Shown here piece after piece: positions 8,746 to 21,177 of a stretch of 64,000 nt of DNA; position 1 is the first letter of the stretch; the number at the start of each line of letters is the position of its first letter. Position numbers and translations under genes: made by a program. The notes below the pieces were generated by a model. That model was not told the origin of the DNA, searched no databases, and worked only from the letters and a program-made list of their open reading frames with translations. This DNA is from Nakamurella lactea DSM 19367 (GTDB taxonomy: Bacteria; Actinomycetota; Actinomycetes; Mycobacteriales; Nakamurellaceae), in contig NZ_AUFT01000001.1 of NCBI RefSeq assembly GCF_000426645.1, positions 62,001-126,000 on the forward strand. Direction: 5' to 3'.

Positions 8746-8771
8746 CCGACCTGGCCACCGGAGGACCCGGG

Positions 8772-10025
8772 TCAGCCGACCCGTTCGATTTCGGCGCCGA
8801 GCGCGACCATGTCCGGCACGAAGTGCGGGTACCCCCGGTCGATGTGCCAGACCTCGTTCACCTCGGTCACCCCGTCGGCCGCCAGGCCGGCCAGCACCAG
8901 GCCGGCGCCGGCCCGGATGTCGGTGGCCCAGACCGGAGCGCTGGACAGCGTCTGCCGACCCCGGATGGACGCGTGATGCCCGTCGATCCGGGCATCGGCC
9001 CCCATCCGCACCAGTTCGTCGATGAACCGGAACCGCGCCTCGAACACGTTCTCGGTGATCATCGAGTGCCCGTCGGCCACCGCGGCCAAGGTCAGCGCCA
9101 TCGGCTGCAGGTCGGTCGGGAAGCCCGGATACGGCAGCGTGATGAAGTCGACGGCCCGCGGGCGCTCGTCCAGCTGAACGGTGAACCCGTCTTCCTGCGG
9201 CGTCACCGTCGCCCCGGCACCGGCGAGCCGCTCCAGCGACGCGGTCAGGTGCTGCATCGCCGCGCCGCGGACCCGCACCCGTCCCCTGGTGAGCGCCGCC
9301 GCATATGCCCAGGTGCCCGCCACCATCCGGTCACCGATGGTCCGATGCTCGGTCGGCCGCAACACGTCGACACCCTCGATCGTGATGGTGCTGGTGCCGG
9401 CACCGCTGATCTTCGCGCCCATCTGCCCGAGCATGTCCGCGAGATCGACGATCTCGGGCTCGCGGGCGACGTTGTCGATCACGGTGGTGCCCTTGGCCAG
9501 CACCGCCGCCATCATGATGTTCTCGGTGGCGCCGACGCTCGGGAATTCCAGCACAACGGAGGCACCGATCAACTGGTCGGCCTCGCCGACCACCGCCCCG
9601 TGCTCGATCCGCATCCGCGCCCCCAGCGCCTGCAGCCCGGCCTGGTGCATGTCCAGCGGCCTGGACCCGATGGCGTCGCCGCCGGGCAGGGCGACCGTGG
9701 CCCGATGGCAACGGCCCATCAGCGGGCCCAGCACGCACACCGACGCCCGGAACCGGCTCACCGCGGGGAAGTCCGCGGCTGACGACAATTCCGCCGGCGT
9801 CGTCACGCTCACCCTGCCGTCCGCGATCTCGACCGTGCAGCCCAGGCCGGTCAGCACGTCGGCCATCAGCGGCACGTCCAGGATGTCCGGGCAGTTGGTG
9901 ATCACGCTGGTGCCCTCGGCCAGCAGCGTGGCGGCCATCAGCTTCAGCACGCTGTTCTTCGCGCCCTCGACGGTCACCTCCCCGTCAAGTCGCGCCCCAC
10001 CGGTCACCCGGAAACACTCACTCAC
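8772..10025 (-). CDS. murA: UDP-N-acetylglucosamine 1-carboxyvinyltransferase MurA
   Basis: First committed enzyme of peptidoglycan synthesis: transfers enolpyruvate from PEP to UDP-GlcNAc in the cytosol. The 417-residue protein has the EPT synthase fold with [20 protein letters not shown] at the N-terminus (catalytic Lys in GAKNS), [17 protein letters not shown] in the middle and [17 protein letters not shown] near the end. The flexible-loop motif is [14 protein letters not shown]: the residue that is Cys115 in E. coli is Asp117 here. That substitution is known from M. tuberculosis to retain activity but abolish covalent attack by fosfomycin. The gene starts at GTG 10025 and is divergent from pduO, as in mycobacteria. 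Confidence 0.96.
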   Translation of the reverse strand: MSECFRVTGGARLDGEVTVEGAKNSVLKLMAATLLAEGTSVITNCPDILDVPLMADVLTGLGCTVEIADGRVSVTTPAELSSAADFPAVSRFRASVCVLGPLMGRCHRATVALPGGDAIGSRPLDMHQAGLQALGARMRIEHGAVVGEADQLIGASVVLEFPSVGATENIMMAAVLAKGTTVIDNVAREPEIVDLADMLGQMGAKISGAGTSTITIEGVDVLRPTEHRTIGDRMVAGTWAYAAALTRGRVRVRGAAMQHLTASLERLAGAGATVTPQEDGFTVQLDERPRAVDFITLPYPGFPTDLQPMALTLAAVADGHSMITENVFEARFRFIDELVRMGADARIDGHHASIRGRQTLSSAPVWATDIRAGAGLVLAGLAADGVTEVNEVWHIDRGYPHFVPDMVALGAEIERVG

Positions 10026-10167
10026 CGCATGCCCACCAGGTGGGACGCCGTCATCGGTACGCAGGTCACAGGGTCGGATCGGTCGTCTCCGCGCTCGCTA
10101 CCGGCCGGCCCCGGTAGCTGTGCTCCCGGACCCGTTTCCTTCACTCTCTGTCGGCTCACAGGCAGCA

Positions 10168-10197
10168 ACTCTATCGGCCCGGCGGCACCCGTATCGT
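10168..10197. promoter_or_regulatory. possible divergent -10 elements between murA and pduO
   Basis: Two TANNNT boxes face in opposite directions: TAGAGT on the minus strand (10173 to 10168) towards murA, and TATCGT on the plus strand (10192-10197). The latter is only six bases before the pduO ATG, the spacing expected for a leaderless transcript. No riboswitch-like structure for cobalamin was recognised in the 178-base gap. Confidence 0.35.
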
Positions 10198-10203
10198 TGC
10201 CCC

Positions 10204-10776
10204 ATGGCCGTACACCTGACCCGCATCTACACCCGGACCGGCGACGACGGCAGCACCGGACTCTCCGATTTCTCCCGGGTGTCGAAGACCGATCCGCGAC
10301 TGGTCGCGTACGCCGACTGCGACGAGACCAATGCCGTGATCGGCGTGTTGCTGGCGATCGGCTCCCCCGGCGACGATGTCGCAGCGGTGCTGGGCAGGAT
10401 CCAGAACGAGTTGTTCGACGTTGGCGCCGACCTGGCGACCCCGGTGGTGGCCGAGCCGGAGTATCCGCCGCTGCGGGTGACCCAGGACTACATCGACCGG
10501 CTGGAAGCCGAGTGCGACGACTACAACGAACGGCTGACCAAGCTCGATTCCTTCATCCTGCCGGGTGGGACCCCGGCGGCCGCCCTGCTGCACCAGGCCA
10601 GGACGGTGGCCAGGCGGGCCGAGCGCAGCGCCTGGGCGCAGCTCGGCGTTGACCCCGAGGGAACGAACGTGCTGACGGCGAAGTATCTGAACCGACTGTC
10701 CGATCTGCTGTTCATCCTGGCCAGGGTGGCCAACCCCGGCGGCGACGTGAAGTGGGTGCCCGGCGGCCAGCGGTGA
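10204..10776 (+). CDS. pduO: PduO-type cob(I)alamin adenosyltransferase
   Basis: Transfers the 5'-deoxyadenosyl group from ATP to cob(I)alamin to give adenosylcobalamin. The 190-residue helical-bundle protein starts VHLTRIYTRTGDDGSTGLSD, the ATP-binding N-terminal motif of the PduO family, followed by ADCDETNAVIG. The C-terminal RVARRAERS-type motif (ARTVARRAERSAW) and NRLSDLLFILAR complete the active-site signature. ATG 10204 fits because the conserved block begins immediately after it. The M. tuberculosis orthologue Rv1314c lies in the same place, divergent from murA. A possible leaderless start is noted separately. Confidence 0.95.
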   Translation: MAVHLTRIYTRTGDDGSTGLSDFSRVSKTDPRLVAYADCDETNAVIGVLLAIGSPGDDVAAVLGRIQNELFDVGADLATPVVAEPEYPPLRVTQDYIDRLEAECDDYNERLTKLDSFILPGGTPAAALLHQARTVARRAERSAWAQLGVDPEGTNVLTAKYLNRLSDLLFILARVANPGGDVKWVPGGQR

Positions 10777-10786
10777 CCTCGTCAGC

Positions 10787-10830
10787 CCCGGGACAAGTGC
10801 GCTACGGCCGGCGTTGCGGGGTTGTCCGGG
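10787..10830. terminator. candidate bidirectional hairpin between pduO and DUF2550 gene
   Basis: CCCGGGACAA at 10787-10796 pairs with TTGTCCGGG at 10822-10830 with one bulged base, giving a nine-pair stem between the two convergent genes. There is no U-run on either side, which is usual in this high-GC group. Confidence 0.4.
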
Positions 10831-10831
10831 C

Positions 10832-11266
10832 CTAGCGACCCAGCATCGGCCCGCGGAAGCCCGAGGGCGCCGATTCCAACCAGGACCGCAGGCCGGTGAG
10901 TGCGTCCTCGCTCATCGCCAGTTCCAGGTCGGCGCCGGCGTCGCGACACCGGACGATCACCGATTCCGGCGGCAGCAGGTCCGGCTCGGTGCCCTGCGCC
11001 GGACGGCGCTCGCCGAGCACCAGATCGTGCCGGTCCAGCGATCTGCTGGCCATCGGCAGGATGGAGAAGGCCCGGAACAGCTCGAGCGACTCGCCGGAGA
11101 ATCGTCCCTGGCCCAGGACCCAGCCACCGGAGCGCCGCGGGTCGGAACGCCAGGACATGTCGATCCCGCCCGACCGGGCGAGGGTGGTCCGGCGCACCGC
11201 GACCAGCGCGATCACCAGCACCACTGCAACCAGCAGCCCCAACGCGACGAACTCGATGGGGGTCAT
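10832..11266 (-). CDS. DUF2550 membrane-anchored protein (Rv1312 homologue)
   Basis: A 144-residue protein with one N-terminal membrane segment (FVALGLLVAVVLVIALVAV, residues 5-23) and a cytosolic or external soluble domain including GGIDMSWR and GGWVLGQGRFSGESLELFR, which define DUF2550. The function is unknown. It is the last gene of the ATP synthase run, 29 bases after atpC, the same position as in M. tuberculosis. Whether it contributes to ATP synthase is untested; conserved placement is the only hint. Confidence 0.9.
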   Translation of the reverse strand: MTPIEFVALGLLVAVVLVIALVAVRRTTLARSGGIDMSWRSDPRRSGGWVLGQGRFSGESLELFRAFSILPMASRSLDRHDLVLGERRPAQGTEPDLLPPESVIVRCRDAGADLELAMSEDALTGLRSWLESAPSGFRGPMLGR

Positions 11267-11295
11267 GGCTGCCGGTCCTTACGCCTGGTCTGCTC

Positions 11296-11697
11296 TCAGA
11301 CGTCCTGGCCGGTAGCCAGAAGTTGCGCCCTGGCTCGGCGCAGTTCCGCCAGGGCCTCGGCGGTCTCGGCGCCGGCCGCCCTGGCCGTGTCGTAGGCGGC
11401 CTTCGCCTTCGCCACGTCGATCTCGTCGGAGAGGTCGGCCGCCTCGGCCAGAATGGATACCTTCTCCTTGGTGACCGACAGGAACCCGCCGTGCACGGCG
11501 ACACCCAGCACGTTGCCGCCGGGTTCAATGATCCGGGCCGCGAAGCCTTCCTTCAGCTCGGCCAGCAGCGGCGCATGGCCGGGCATCACACCGATGTCGC
11601 CGTCGGTGGTACGGGCGACCACCATCTCGGCCTCGCCCGACCAGATCTGTCGTTCGACGGAAACCAGGTCGACCTGCATCTGTGCCACTTTGCTCAC
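11296..11697 (-). CDS. atpC: F1F0 ATP synthase subunit epsilon
   Basis: Small subunit of the F1 central stalk, coupling the gamma shaft to the c-ring and limiting ATP hydrolysis. The 133-residue protein has the beta-sandwich N-terminal domain (VDLVSVERQIWSGEAEMVVA, GDIGVMPGHAPLLAELKEG) and a C-terminal helical hairpin rich in Ala (AKAAYDTARAAGAETAEALA). It is the last subunit gene of the operon and is separated from atpD by about 150 bases that contain a strong stem-loop, so its expression may be set separately from the others. Confidence 0.95.
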   Translation of the reverse strand: MSKVAQMQVDLVSVERQIWSGEAEMVVARTTDGDIGVMPGHAPLLAELKEGFAARIIEPGGNVLGVAVHGGFLSVTKEKVSILAEAADLSDEIDVAKAKAAYDTARAAGAETAEALAELRRARAQLLATGQDV

Positions 11698-11800
11698 TCC
11701 GCATGCTGTCCGTTGTGGAGCGGGACTTCGCAGTTGATCAGGTATTGCACCTGATTGCGACGCTCTGTCCCATTCTCATGGTACGACCGCCGATGGAGCA

Positions 11801-11834
11801 AACTCCCGGAGAGATCCGTTTCTCTCCGGGAGTT
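11801..11834. promoter_or_regulatory. 14-bp perfect stem-loop in the atpD-atpC gap
   Basis: AACTCCCGGAGAGA (11801-11814) and TCTCTCCGGGAGTT (11821-11834) form a perfect stem with a six-base loop immediately after the atpD stop on the minus strand. No U-tract follows. Downstream, ATCAGGT at 11737-11743 and ACCTGAT at 11749-11755 form a second, seven-base inverted repeat. It could be a partial terminator or an mRNA-stability element that lowers atpC relative to atpD. Confidence 0.6.
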
Positions 11835-11844
11835 GCCCACCAGC

Positions 11845-14242
<2,398 letters not shown>

Positions 14243-14325
14243 GCTTCACCTCCGATCCTGGAAATCTCTGCTCGGTCAGTACTCACTGTTGATGTTCAGT
14301 TCTCTTCGGGTCGGCTCTGCTCTGG

Positions 14326-15981
<1,656 letters not shown>

Positions 15982-16077
15982 CGCGTTCCCGTTCTTCTTC
16001 AGTGGTGCCTTGGGTGTTTCAGTTGCTTTCGTGTGTACAGCGGTACTGCCGTGGAGCCACGAACTCGGGTGACGGGC

Positions 16078-16899
16078 TCAGCCGGCCAGCCGCCGGCGCA
16101 GGTTGGCCAGCTGTCCGGCCACGCTGCCGTCGATCACTTCGTCTCCGACGGTGACCCGCATCCCGCCGGCCAGCGCCGGATCGACCTCGAGGTGCAGGGC
16201 GACCGGCCGGCCGTAGATCCGTTCCAGCGCAGCGGCCAACCGGGCCCGCTGGTCGTTGTCGAGCTCGATCGAGGTCTGCGCGATCGCCGTCACCTTGTTC
16301 CGGCGTTCCGCGGCTTGCTCGACCAACTCGGCCACCCCGCTGGAGAACGTCCGGGTGCGGGTGTCGGTGGCCAGGTCGGCAAGCAACTCGACGGTGAGCG
16401 GGTTCGCCCGGCCGTCCAGCAGCCGGATGATCAGTTCCTTGCGTCCCTGCGGGTCGGCGGCCGGGTCGTCCAGCAACACCGACAGGGCCGGGTTCGCGTC
16501 GACGACGCGGCCGAAGCGGAAGAGCTCGTTCTCGATCTGATCCAATTGCCCACTGCGTTCGGCGCCGAGGAACAGTCCCGACCGGCCGAGCCGCTCGATG
16601 CCGTCGCGCAGATCCGCACCGGTGGCCCACGATCCGGCGACCGCATCGGTGACCAGTGACAGCGCGGTCGGATGGATCTTCCCGGAGAACAGGGAGTTCA
16701 CCACCCCGGTCCTGGCTTCGGCGCTGGTGGTCGATTCGGACAGCGTCCTGCGCAGCACCGGCTCGGCGCGCAGCACGCCGGAGACGTGCAGCAGGTCGGT
16801 GCCCACCTTCTGCAGATCGGCATCCGACAGTGTCGCGGCACCGCCGACCAACGTCGCGGTGACGTCGTCGAGTGCCTGCCGGCTCGAGATGTGCTGCAT
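16078..16899 (-). CDS. atpH: F1F0 ATP synthase subunit delta
   Basis: Connects the peripheral stalk to the F1 head. The 273-residue protein is longer than the ~180-residue enterobacterial subunit, as usual for Actinomycetota. The C-terminal OSCP-like domain is recognisable in RNKVTAIAQTSIELDNDQRA, the segment YGRPVALHLEVDPALAGGM, and VGDEVIDGSVAGQLANLRRR. Its ATG overlaps the last base of the atpF stop (TGATG), so translation is coupled. In mycobacteria delta is fused to a second b subunit; here b and delta are separate genes. Confidence 0.95.
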   Translation of the reverse strand: MQHISSRQALDDVTATLVGGAATLSDADLQKVGTDLLHVSGVLRAEPVLRRTLSESTTSAEARTGVVNSLFSGKIHPTALSLVTDAVAGSWATGADLRDGIERLGRSGLFLGAERSGQLDQIENELFRFGRVVDANPALSVLLDDPAADPQGRKELIIRLLDGRANPLTVELLADLATDTRTRTFSSGVAELVEQAAERRNKVTAIAQTSIELDNDQRARLAAALERIYGRPVALHLEVDPALAGGMRVTVGDEVIDGSVAGQLANLRRRLAG

Positions 16900-17423
16900 C
16901 AGCTCTCCAGGTCGGCGAGGAAACGCTCGACGGTCCGGCGCCGGAGGGCATCGTCCTCCAGCGACTCGCCCACCACCTTGCCGGCCAGATCGATCGACAG
17001 CCGGCCGAGATCACCACGGAGTTCGGCGACGATCTGCGCGCGCTGGCTGTCCAACTGAGCCCGACCCGCGTTGGCGATCCGCTCCGACTCGGCCCTGGCC
17101 GAGGTGAGCATGTCGTCCTTGATCGCCTGCGCCTGGGCGCGGGCGTCCTCGCGAATCTTCGCGGCCTCTTCCCGGGCGCCTGCAAGCTGCGCCTGGTACT
17201 GCTCCAACGCGGCCTTGGCCTCGTTCTGGGCCTGCTCGGCCTTCGCGATGCCGCCCTCGATGGCCTGGGTCCGTTCGGCATACGCCTTTTCGAACATCGG
17301 CCAGACGAACTTGGCGAGTACCCAGACCAGAACTGCGAACCCGATCGCGCCGATCAGGACCTCGCCCCACGGCAAGCCGATCGGGTTGGTCTCTCCCTCA
17401 GCGGCGAGGAGTTGAGTCGACAT
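16899..17423 (-). CDS. atpF: F1F0 ATP synthase subunit b
   Basis: Membrane-anchored peripheral stalk subunit. The 174-residue protein has an N-terminal membrane helix (VLIGAIGFAVLVWVLAKFVW, residues about 22-41) and a long Ala/Glu/Lys/Arg-rich coiled coil (EAKAALEQYQAQLAGAREEA onward). The C-terminal ADLES end interacts with delta in the family. It is the only b subunit seen; no duplicated b' is present next to it. Confidence 0.96.
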   Translation of the reverse strand: MSTQLLAAEGETNPIGLPWGEVLIGAIGFAVLVWVLAKFVWPMFEKAYAERTQAIEGGIAKAEQAQNEAKAALEQYQAQLAGAREEAAKIREDARAQAQAIKDDMLTSARAESERIANAGRAQLDSQRAQIVAELRGDLGRLSIDLAGKVVGESLEDDALRRRTVERFLADLES

Positions 17424-17488
17424 CTGTGCCTATCCCTGGAGTCGGTGGAGTGAACTGGAGCTGACGCCCGCCCGGGGCGGCCGCTGGA

Positions 17489-17731
17489 TCAGAGGATGAA
17501 CGGGACCACGAAGCCCAGCAGGGCCAGTGCCTCGGACACCGCGAAGCCCAGGAAGGCGTAGGTCCTGGTCAGACCGGCCGATTCCGGCTGCCGTGCGGTC
17601 GAGTTGATGTAGGCGGCCCAGACGATGCCGACACCGATGCCGGGGCCGATGGCGGCGAGGCCGTAACCCATCGTTCCGATGTTGCCGGCGATGTCGACGT
17701 TCACGTCGGCGAGCTGCTGGATGACAGACAT
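17489..17731 (-). CDS. atpE: F1F0 ATP synthase subunit c
   Basis: Proton-carrying subunit of the rotor ring. The 80-residue hairpin has two membrane helices; the first contains the packing motif AAIGPGIGVGI (residues 26-36), the polar loop is RQPESAG, and the ion-binding carboxylate is Glu67 in AFLGFAVSEALALLGFV. The motif and lack of extra polar residues next to Glu67 indicate H+ rather than Na+ coupling. This helix-2 carboxylate is the site bound by diarylquinolines in mycobacteria; sensitivity here cannot be predicted. Confidence 0.97.
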   Translation of the reverse strand: MSVIQQLADVNVDIAGNIGTMGYGLAAIGPGIGVGIVWAAYINSTARQPESAGLTRTYAFLGFAVSEALALLGFVVPFIL

Positions 17732-17822
17732 GGGGGTGGTTCTCCCTTTCGGTGGTGCCGGTTACTGGTCCCGCACCTGCGGGCCAGGGTCTGCTGCGGT
17801 CGGTGGTGCAGTGGATATCAGG

Positions 17823-18644
17823 TCAGTGCGAGTCGGCCAACGAGCCTTCCAGGTAGATGGCCGTCAACAGGGTGAACACATACGCCTGCAGGGCGCAGAT
17901 CAGCAGCTCGAAGAACACCAGGAAGATGCTCGCCGCCGCCGGCAGCACGAACAGGGCATAGCCGACCCCACCCTGCTGCAGCAGGAAGATGGTGCCGGTC
18001 GCCGCGACGCCGATCAGCATGTGACCGGCGAACATGTTGGCGAACAACCGGACTGCCAAGGTGAACGGCCGGAGCAGGATGTTCGACAGGAACTCGATCG
18101 GGATCAGCAGGATGTGCATCGCCGGCATCACACCGGGGATCACCGTCTGCAGCTTGAGGTAGCCGAGGAAGCCGTGCTTCTTGATCCCGACCGCGTTGTA
18201 GACCACCCAGACGAGGGCCGCCAGCATCACCGGGATGGCGAAGTGGCCGTTCACCGGCATCTGCGCGAACGGGATGATGCCCCACAGGTTGAGCACCAGG
18301 ACGAAGGTGAACATGGAGGCCAGGAAGCCGGCCCACTTCTTGCCGGCGGTGCCGCCGAGCACCTCGATCGCGATGCCGTTGCGGACGAAGCCGTACATCG
18401 ACTCGCCGGCGAACTGCATCTTGGAGGGCATCACCGCCGCCTTACGGGCGGAGGCCAGGAAAAAGGCGATAATCAGGATGACGCCGAGGACGAGCAGCAC
18501 CATCGCCTTGACCGAGGCGATGACGGAGCCGTCGCTGAGTCGGTCGAAGAAGAAGGAGTGCTCGACGGAGGGCGGGGCGAATCCGCCATCGCCGGAGCCT
18601 TCAGCAGCGAGGATTGACGTCGCTGCGGACAGGACCGGATTCAC
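17823..18644 (-). CDS. atpB: F1F0 ATP synthase subunit a
   Basis: Membrane stator subunit forming the proton half-channels. The 273-residue protein has five to six membrane helices; the essential Arg lies in FTLAVRLFANMFAGHM (about residue 197) and the C-terminal helix contains the Gln/Ala-rich LLICALQAYVFTLLTAIYL motif. The GTG start at 18644 overlaps the stop of the upstream AtpZ/AtpI-like gene (GTGA), so it is translationally coupled to it. Confidence 0.97.
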   Translation of the reverse strand: MNPVLSAATSILAAEGSGDGGFAPPSVEHSFFFDRLSDGSVIASVKAMVLLVLGVILIIAFFLASARKAAVMPSKMQFAGESMYGFVRNGIAIEVLGGTAGKKWAGFLASMFTFVLVLNLWGIIPFAQMPVNGHFAIPVMLAALVWVVYNAVGIKKHGFLGYLKLQTVIPGVMPAMHILLIPIEFLSNILLRPFTLAVRLFANMFAGHMLIGVAATGTIFLLQQGGVGYALFVLPAAASIFLVFFELLICALQAYVFTLLTAIYLEGSLADSH

Positions 18645-18928
18645 TCGGTCTCCCTTCGGGTGCTGGCCGGAGGCGGCCCGGGCTGGGGGTCGATCGGTCG
18701 CATCGCATCGGGGTCGACCGGATGGTCAGCTCTGGCCACCACGGCGTAGATCCCGAGGGCCATGCCGATGATCAGCCCGACCGGGAGCGCGAACTTCGTG
18801 CCCCACCAATGATCAAGCAGCCAACCGATTCCGCCCCACAGGATGAATGCTCCCAGCAGGGTGGAGACGACGGTCCACCCCTCGTCCGAACCGGAGTGGT
18901 CCGAAGCTTTCGGCGGCCTCATCTTCAT
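18641..18928 (-). CDS. AtpZ/AtpI-family small membrane protein
   Basis: A 95-residue protein with two membrane helices (VVSTLLGAFILWGGIGWLLD and FALPVGLIIGMALGIYAVVA) separated by HWWGTK, the arrangement of the AtpZ/AtpI assembly factors (F0F1-ATPase-associated). A proline-rich tail follows. ATG 18928 is chosen because conserved hydrophobic segments begin soon after; a longer frame to 18970 exists. Its stop overlaps the atpB start. Likely helps c-ring assembly or ion supply, by family and location only. Confidence 0.78.
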   Translation of the reverse strand: MKMRPPKASDHSGSDEGWTVVSTLLGAFILWGGIGWLLDHWWGTKFALPVGLIIGMALGIYAVVARADHPVDPDAMRPIDPQPGPPPASTRRETE

Positions 18929-19015
18929 GGCAAGACGAACTCTAACAGCCGATCGGGCGTGCTCCTGCACCAGGGAGCGCAGATTTCTACAATCTGTCGA
19001 AGGTCACTGTTCCGA

Positions 19016-19567
19016 TCAGCTCGGATCGACGTAGAACAGCTTGGTCGTCCACACATAGCGCATGTGCGCGCCGAGCCAGCAGAACAAACCGATTCCCACT
19101 GCTCCGGCCATCCAACGGGTGTCGAACACGCCGTCCCTGGGGATCATCACCAGCACCACGCCGAGCGCGACGATCTTCGCCACGTAGCTGATCAAGGCCG
19201 CCGCCAGCACCCCCTTCGGGTTGCGCTCGCCGACCTTGGCGATCACCACCGCCGAAAAGCTGAAGAATGCGCCGACGATGACGGTGCCGAGCACCACCCC
19301 CCAGGCGGCCCTGGATCCGTCGACCAGGGCACCTACCAACGTCAGCACCGCGCCGCCGGCCACCAGTGCCGCCCAGCAGACCCGTAGGTGCCCGAGTGAC
19401 CAGACTCCCCCGGCGGCGGAGCGGCGGGCCGCCTTCTCGGCGATCGTCAGGTCCACCATCGGTGGCGCCTCCCGGCTCTTCTGGATGCGGCGTTCGCCGC
19501 GATCGCTGTCGCGATCCGGGGCATCGCCCGGCTCACGGTCCCGGCCGGCCGCCGGTGACCCGTTCAT
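19016..19567 (-). CDS. AtpI-like four-helix membrane protein (Rv1303 position)
   Basis: A 183-residue protein: residues 1-55 are charged and probably cytosolic, followed by four membrane helices (WAALVAGGAVLTLVGALV, GVVLGTVIVGAFFSFSAVVI, VLAAALISYVAKIVALGVVL and AGAVGIGLFCWLGAHMRYV). It occupies the place of M. tuberculosis Rv1303 between wecA and atpB. The ATG overlaps the wecA stop (ATGA), linking it to the upstream gene. AtpI-type function is inferred from topology and neighbours. Confidence 0.8.
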   Translation of the reverse strand: MNGSPAAGRDREPGDAPDRDSDRGERRIQKSREAPPMVDLTIAEKAARRSAAGGVWSLGHLRVCWAALVAGGAVLTLVGALVDGSRAAWGVVLGTVIVGAFFSFSAVVIAKVGERNPKGVLAAALISYVAKIVALGVVLVMIPRDGVFDTRWMAGAVGIGLFCWLGAHMRYVWTTKLFYVDPS

Positions 19568-20772
19568 GGTGCCGTACTTCCGGCGGCCTGGTCCCCGGCC
19601 GGCTCGTGCCGGGCCTGGCCGGACCCGCTGCCGGCTCTGGCCCGGACCAGCCGCCGGTCCCTGACCCGCGGCCAGGCCGACACCACGACGGCCAGCACGA
19701 TCAGCGCGATCGCCGGGCCGATGGCCACGGTCCACGGCAGGAACGACAACGACACCGCGCTGCCGGTCAGCACCGCCGCCCATAGGTAGAAGATCAGCAC
19801 GGCCTGGCGGTGGCTGTGGCCGATGTTCAGCATCCGGTGATGCAGATGCTGCTTGTCGGCGCTGAACGGATGCCGCCCCTCCCTGGTCCGGCGCACCACC
19901 GCCATGAAGAAGTCCAACAGCGGGATGAACACCACCGCCAGCACGACGATCAACGGGGACAGCGCCGCGATGGTGTTCCGCGGGCCGAAGGTGCTGGAGT
20001 CCAGCTTGCCGCCGGAGCTGACGATCGCCGCGGCCATCGTCAGACCGATGAACATCGAACCGGAGTCGCCCATGAAGATCCGCGCCGGATAGAAGTTGTG
20101 CGGCAGGAAACCCAGGCAGGCACCGATCAACGCGGCCGCGATCAACGGCGGTTGCGAGGCCCCGGTGTCGTCGTGGGACAGCGCCAGCTGGTGGGCGGAG
20201 AAGACGAAGACGCCCACCGCGGAGATCAGCGCAACCCCGGCCAACAGGCCGTCCAGCCCGTCGATGAAGTTCATCGCGTTGGTCAGCACCACGGTGATCA
20301 GCACGGTGATCACCAGGCCCTGCGCCTGCCCGAGCGAGACCAGGCTGCCGCCGTTGTCCAACGGCAGCCACACGGTCACCCACTGCACGCCGAACATCAC
20401 CAGCACCCCGGCCGCCAGCACCTGACCGGCCAGCTTGGTGATCGCGTCCAGGTCGAACCGGTCGTCGAGCACACCGACCAGGCAGATCAGCCCACCGGCC
20501 GCCAGCACGCCGAAGACCTCCGAACTGGTGCTGAACGCCTGCGACAACTTCGGCAGTTCGACCGCGACCAACACGCCGGCCGCCACCCCCGCATAGACCG
20601 CGACGCCGCCCATCCGCGGGGTCGGCAACTGGTGCACGTCGCGGTCCCGGATCTCGGTCACGGCGCCGACCCGGCGGGCGAGCACCCGGACCAGTCCGGT
20701 GACCAGATAGGTGACCAGCGCAGCCGTCGCGAGCACCAGCGCGTACTCACGCGCGGGTATGAGGGAGAGCAC
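19564..20772 (-). CDS. wecA: WecA-like undecaprenyl/decaprenyl-phosphate GlcNAc-1-phosphate transferase
   Basis: Integral membrane glycosyltransferase that places GlcNAc-1-phosphate on a polyprenyl phosphate; in mycobacteria this starts the linker between peptidoglycan and arabinogalactan. The 402-residue protein has about 11 membrane segments and the family motifs GVLDDRFDLD, TNAMNFIDGLDGL, RIFMGDSGSM and the C-terminal catalytic-loop HLHHRM. The C-terminal 40 residues are a charged tail (RARAGSGSGQARHE). Location matches M. tuberculosis rfe (Rv1302). Confidence 0.95.
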   Translation of the reverse strand: MLSLIPAREYALVLATAALVTYLVTGLVRVLARRVGAVTEIRDRDVHQLPTPRMGGVAVYAGVAAGVLVAVELPKLSQAFSTSSEVFGVLAAGGLICLVGVLDDRFDLDAITKLAGQVLAAGVLVMFGVQWVTVWLPLDNGGSLVSLGQAQGLVITVLITVVLTNAMNFIDGLDGLLAGVALISAVGVFVFSAHQLALSHDDTGASQPPLIAAALIGACLGFLPHNFYPARIFMGDSGSMFIGLTMAAAIVSSGGKLDSSTFGPRNTIAALSPLIVVLAVVFIPLLDFFMAVVRRTREGRHPFSADKQHLHHRMLNIGHSHRQAVLIFYLWAAVLTGSAVSLSFLPWTVAIGPAIALIVLAVVVSAWPRVRDRRLVRARAGSGSGQARHEPAGDQAAGSTAP

Positions 20773-21177
20773 CGGCCCAGGGTAGTCGGGCCGCAGCGGC
20801 CGACGTCCGCGCGCGGCGGGTCCGGAACCGGAATGACGAGCCGCGCGTCACAGGAGTGCAGTACCGAACCGGTGACGAGCTTCAGGCCCCCCGCCGGGGC
20901 CGGCGAGGGGATCGTCACGAGACCGGATCGGGATTGCGGCTCCACGCAGGAGCAGAGCTCACGGGCCTGGCGTCCGGTCACGACGACCGGAAAGCCGGGC
21001 CCGCAGCAGTTCTCGCCGCAGCCGACGGCTTCGATGTCATGATTCCCACACCGCAGCAATCCGCACCCCGCCACACCGCACCGCCCGGCCATGATCCTTC
21101 GCACACACCAGTGATCGGTCCGTCAGCTCCACCGGGAGCGGACGCCGAGTCGCGCATCGTCCCGAGAGGCGTCCCCG
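20773..21177. other. 405-base intergenic region between divergent wecA and small membrane-protein genes
   Basis: No conserved coding region, RNA gene or clear terminator was recognised. Frames are open on both strands, but their translations are Arg/Cys/Pro-rich with no family resemblance. It presumably carries the promoters for wecA and for the plus-strand gene at 21178; no convincing paired -35/-10 boxes were found. Confidence 0.5.

Noticed and set aside
9181-10203. N-terminal 340 codons of the long plus-strand frame ending at 10776
   Set aside because: This part is antisense to murA; the conserved PduO domain starts at ATG 10204.
10026-10203. Cobalamin riboswitch before pduO
   Set aside because: The gap is too short and shows no B12-box-like sequence; the -10-like element is only six bases from the ATG, pointing to a leaderless mRNA.
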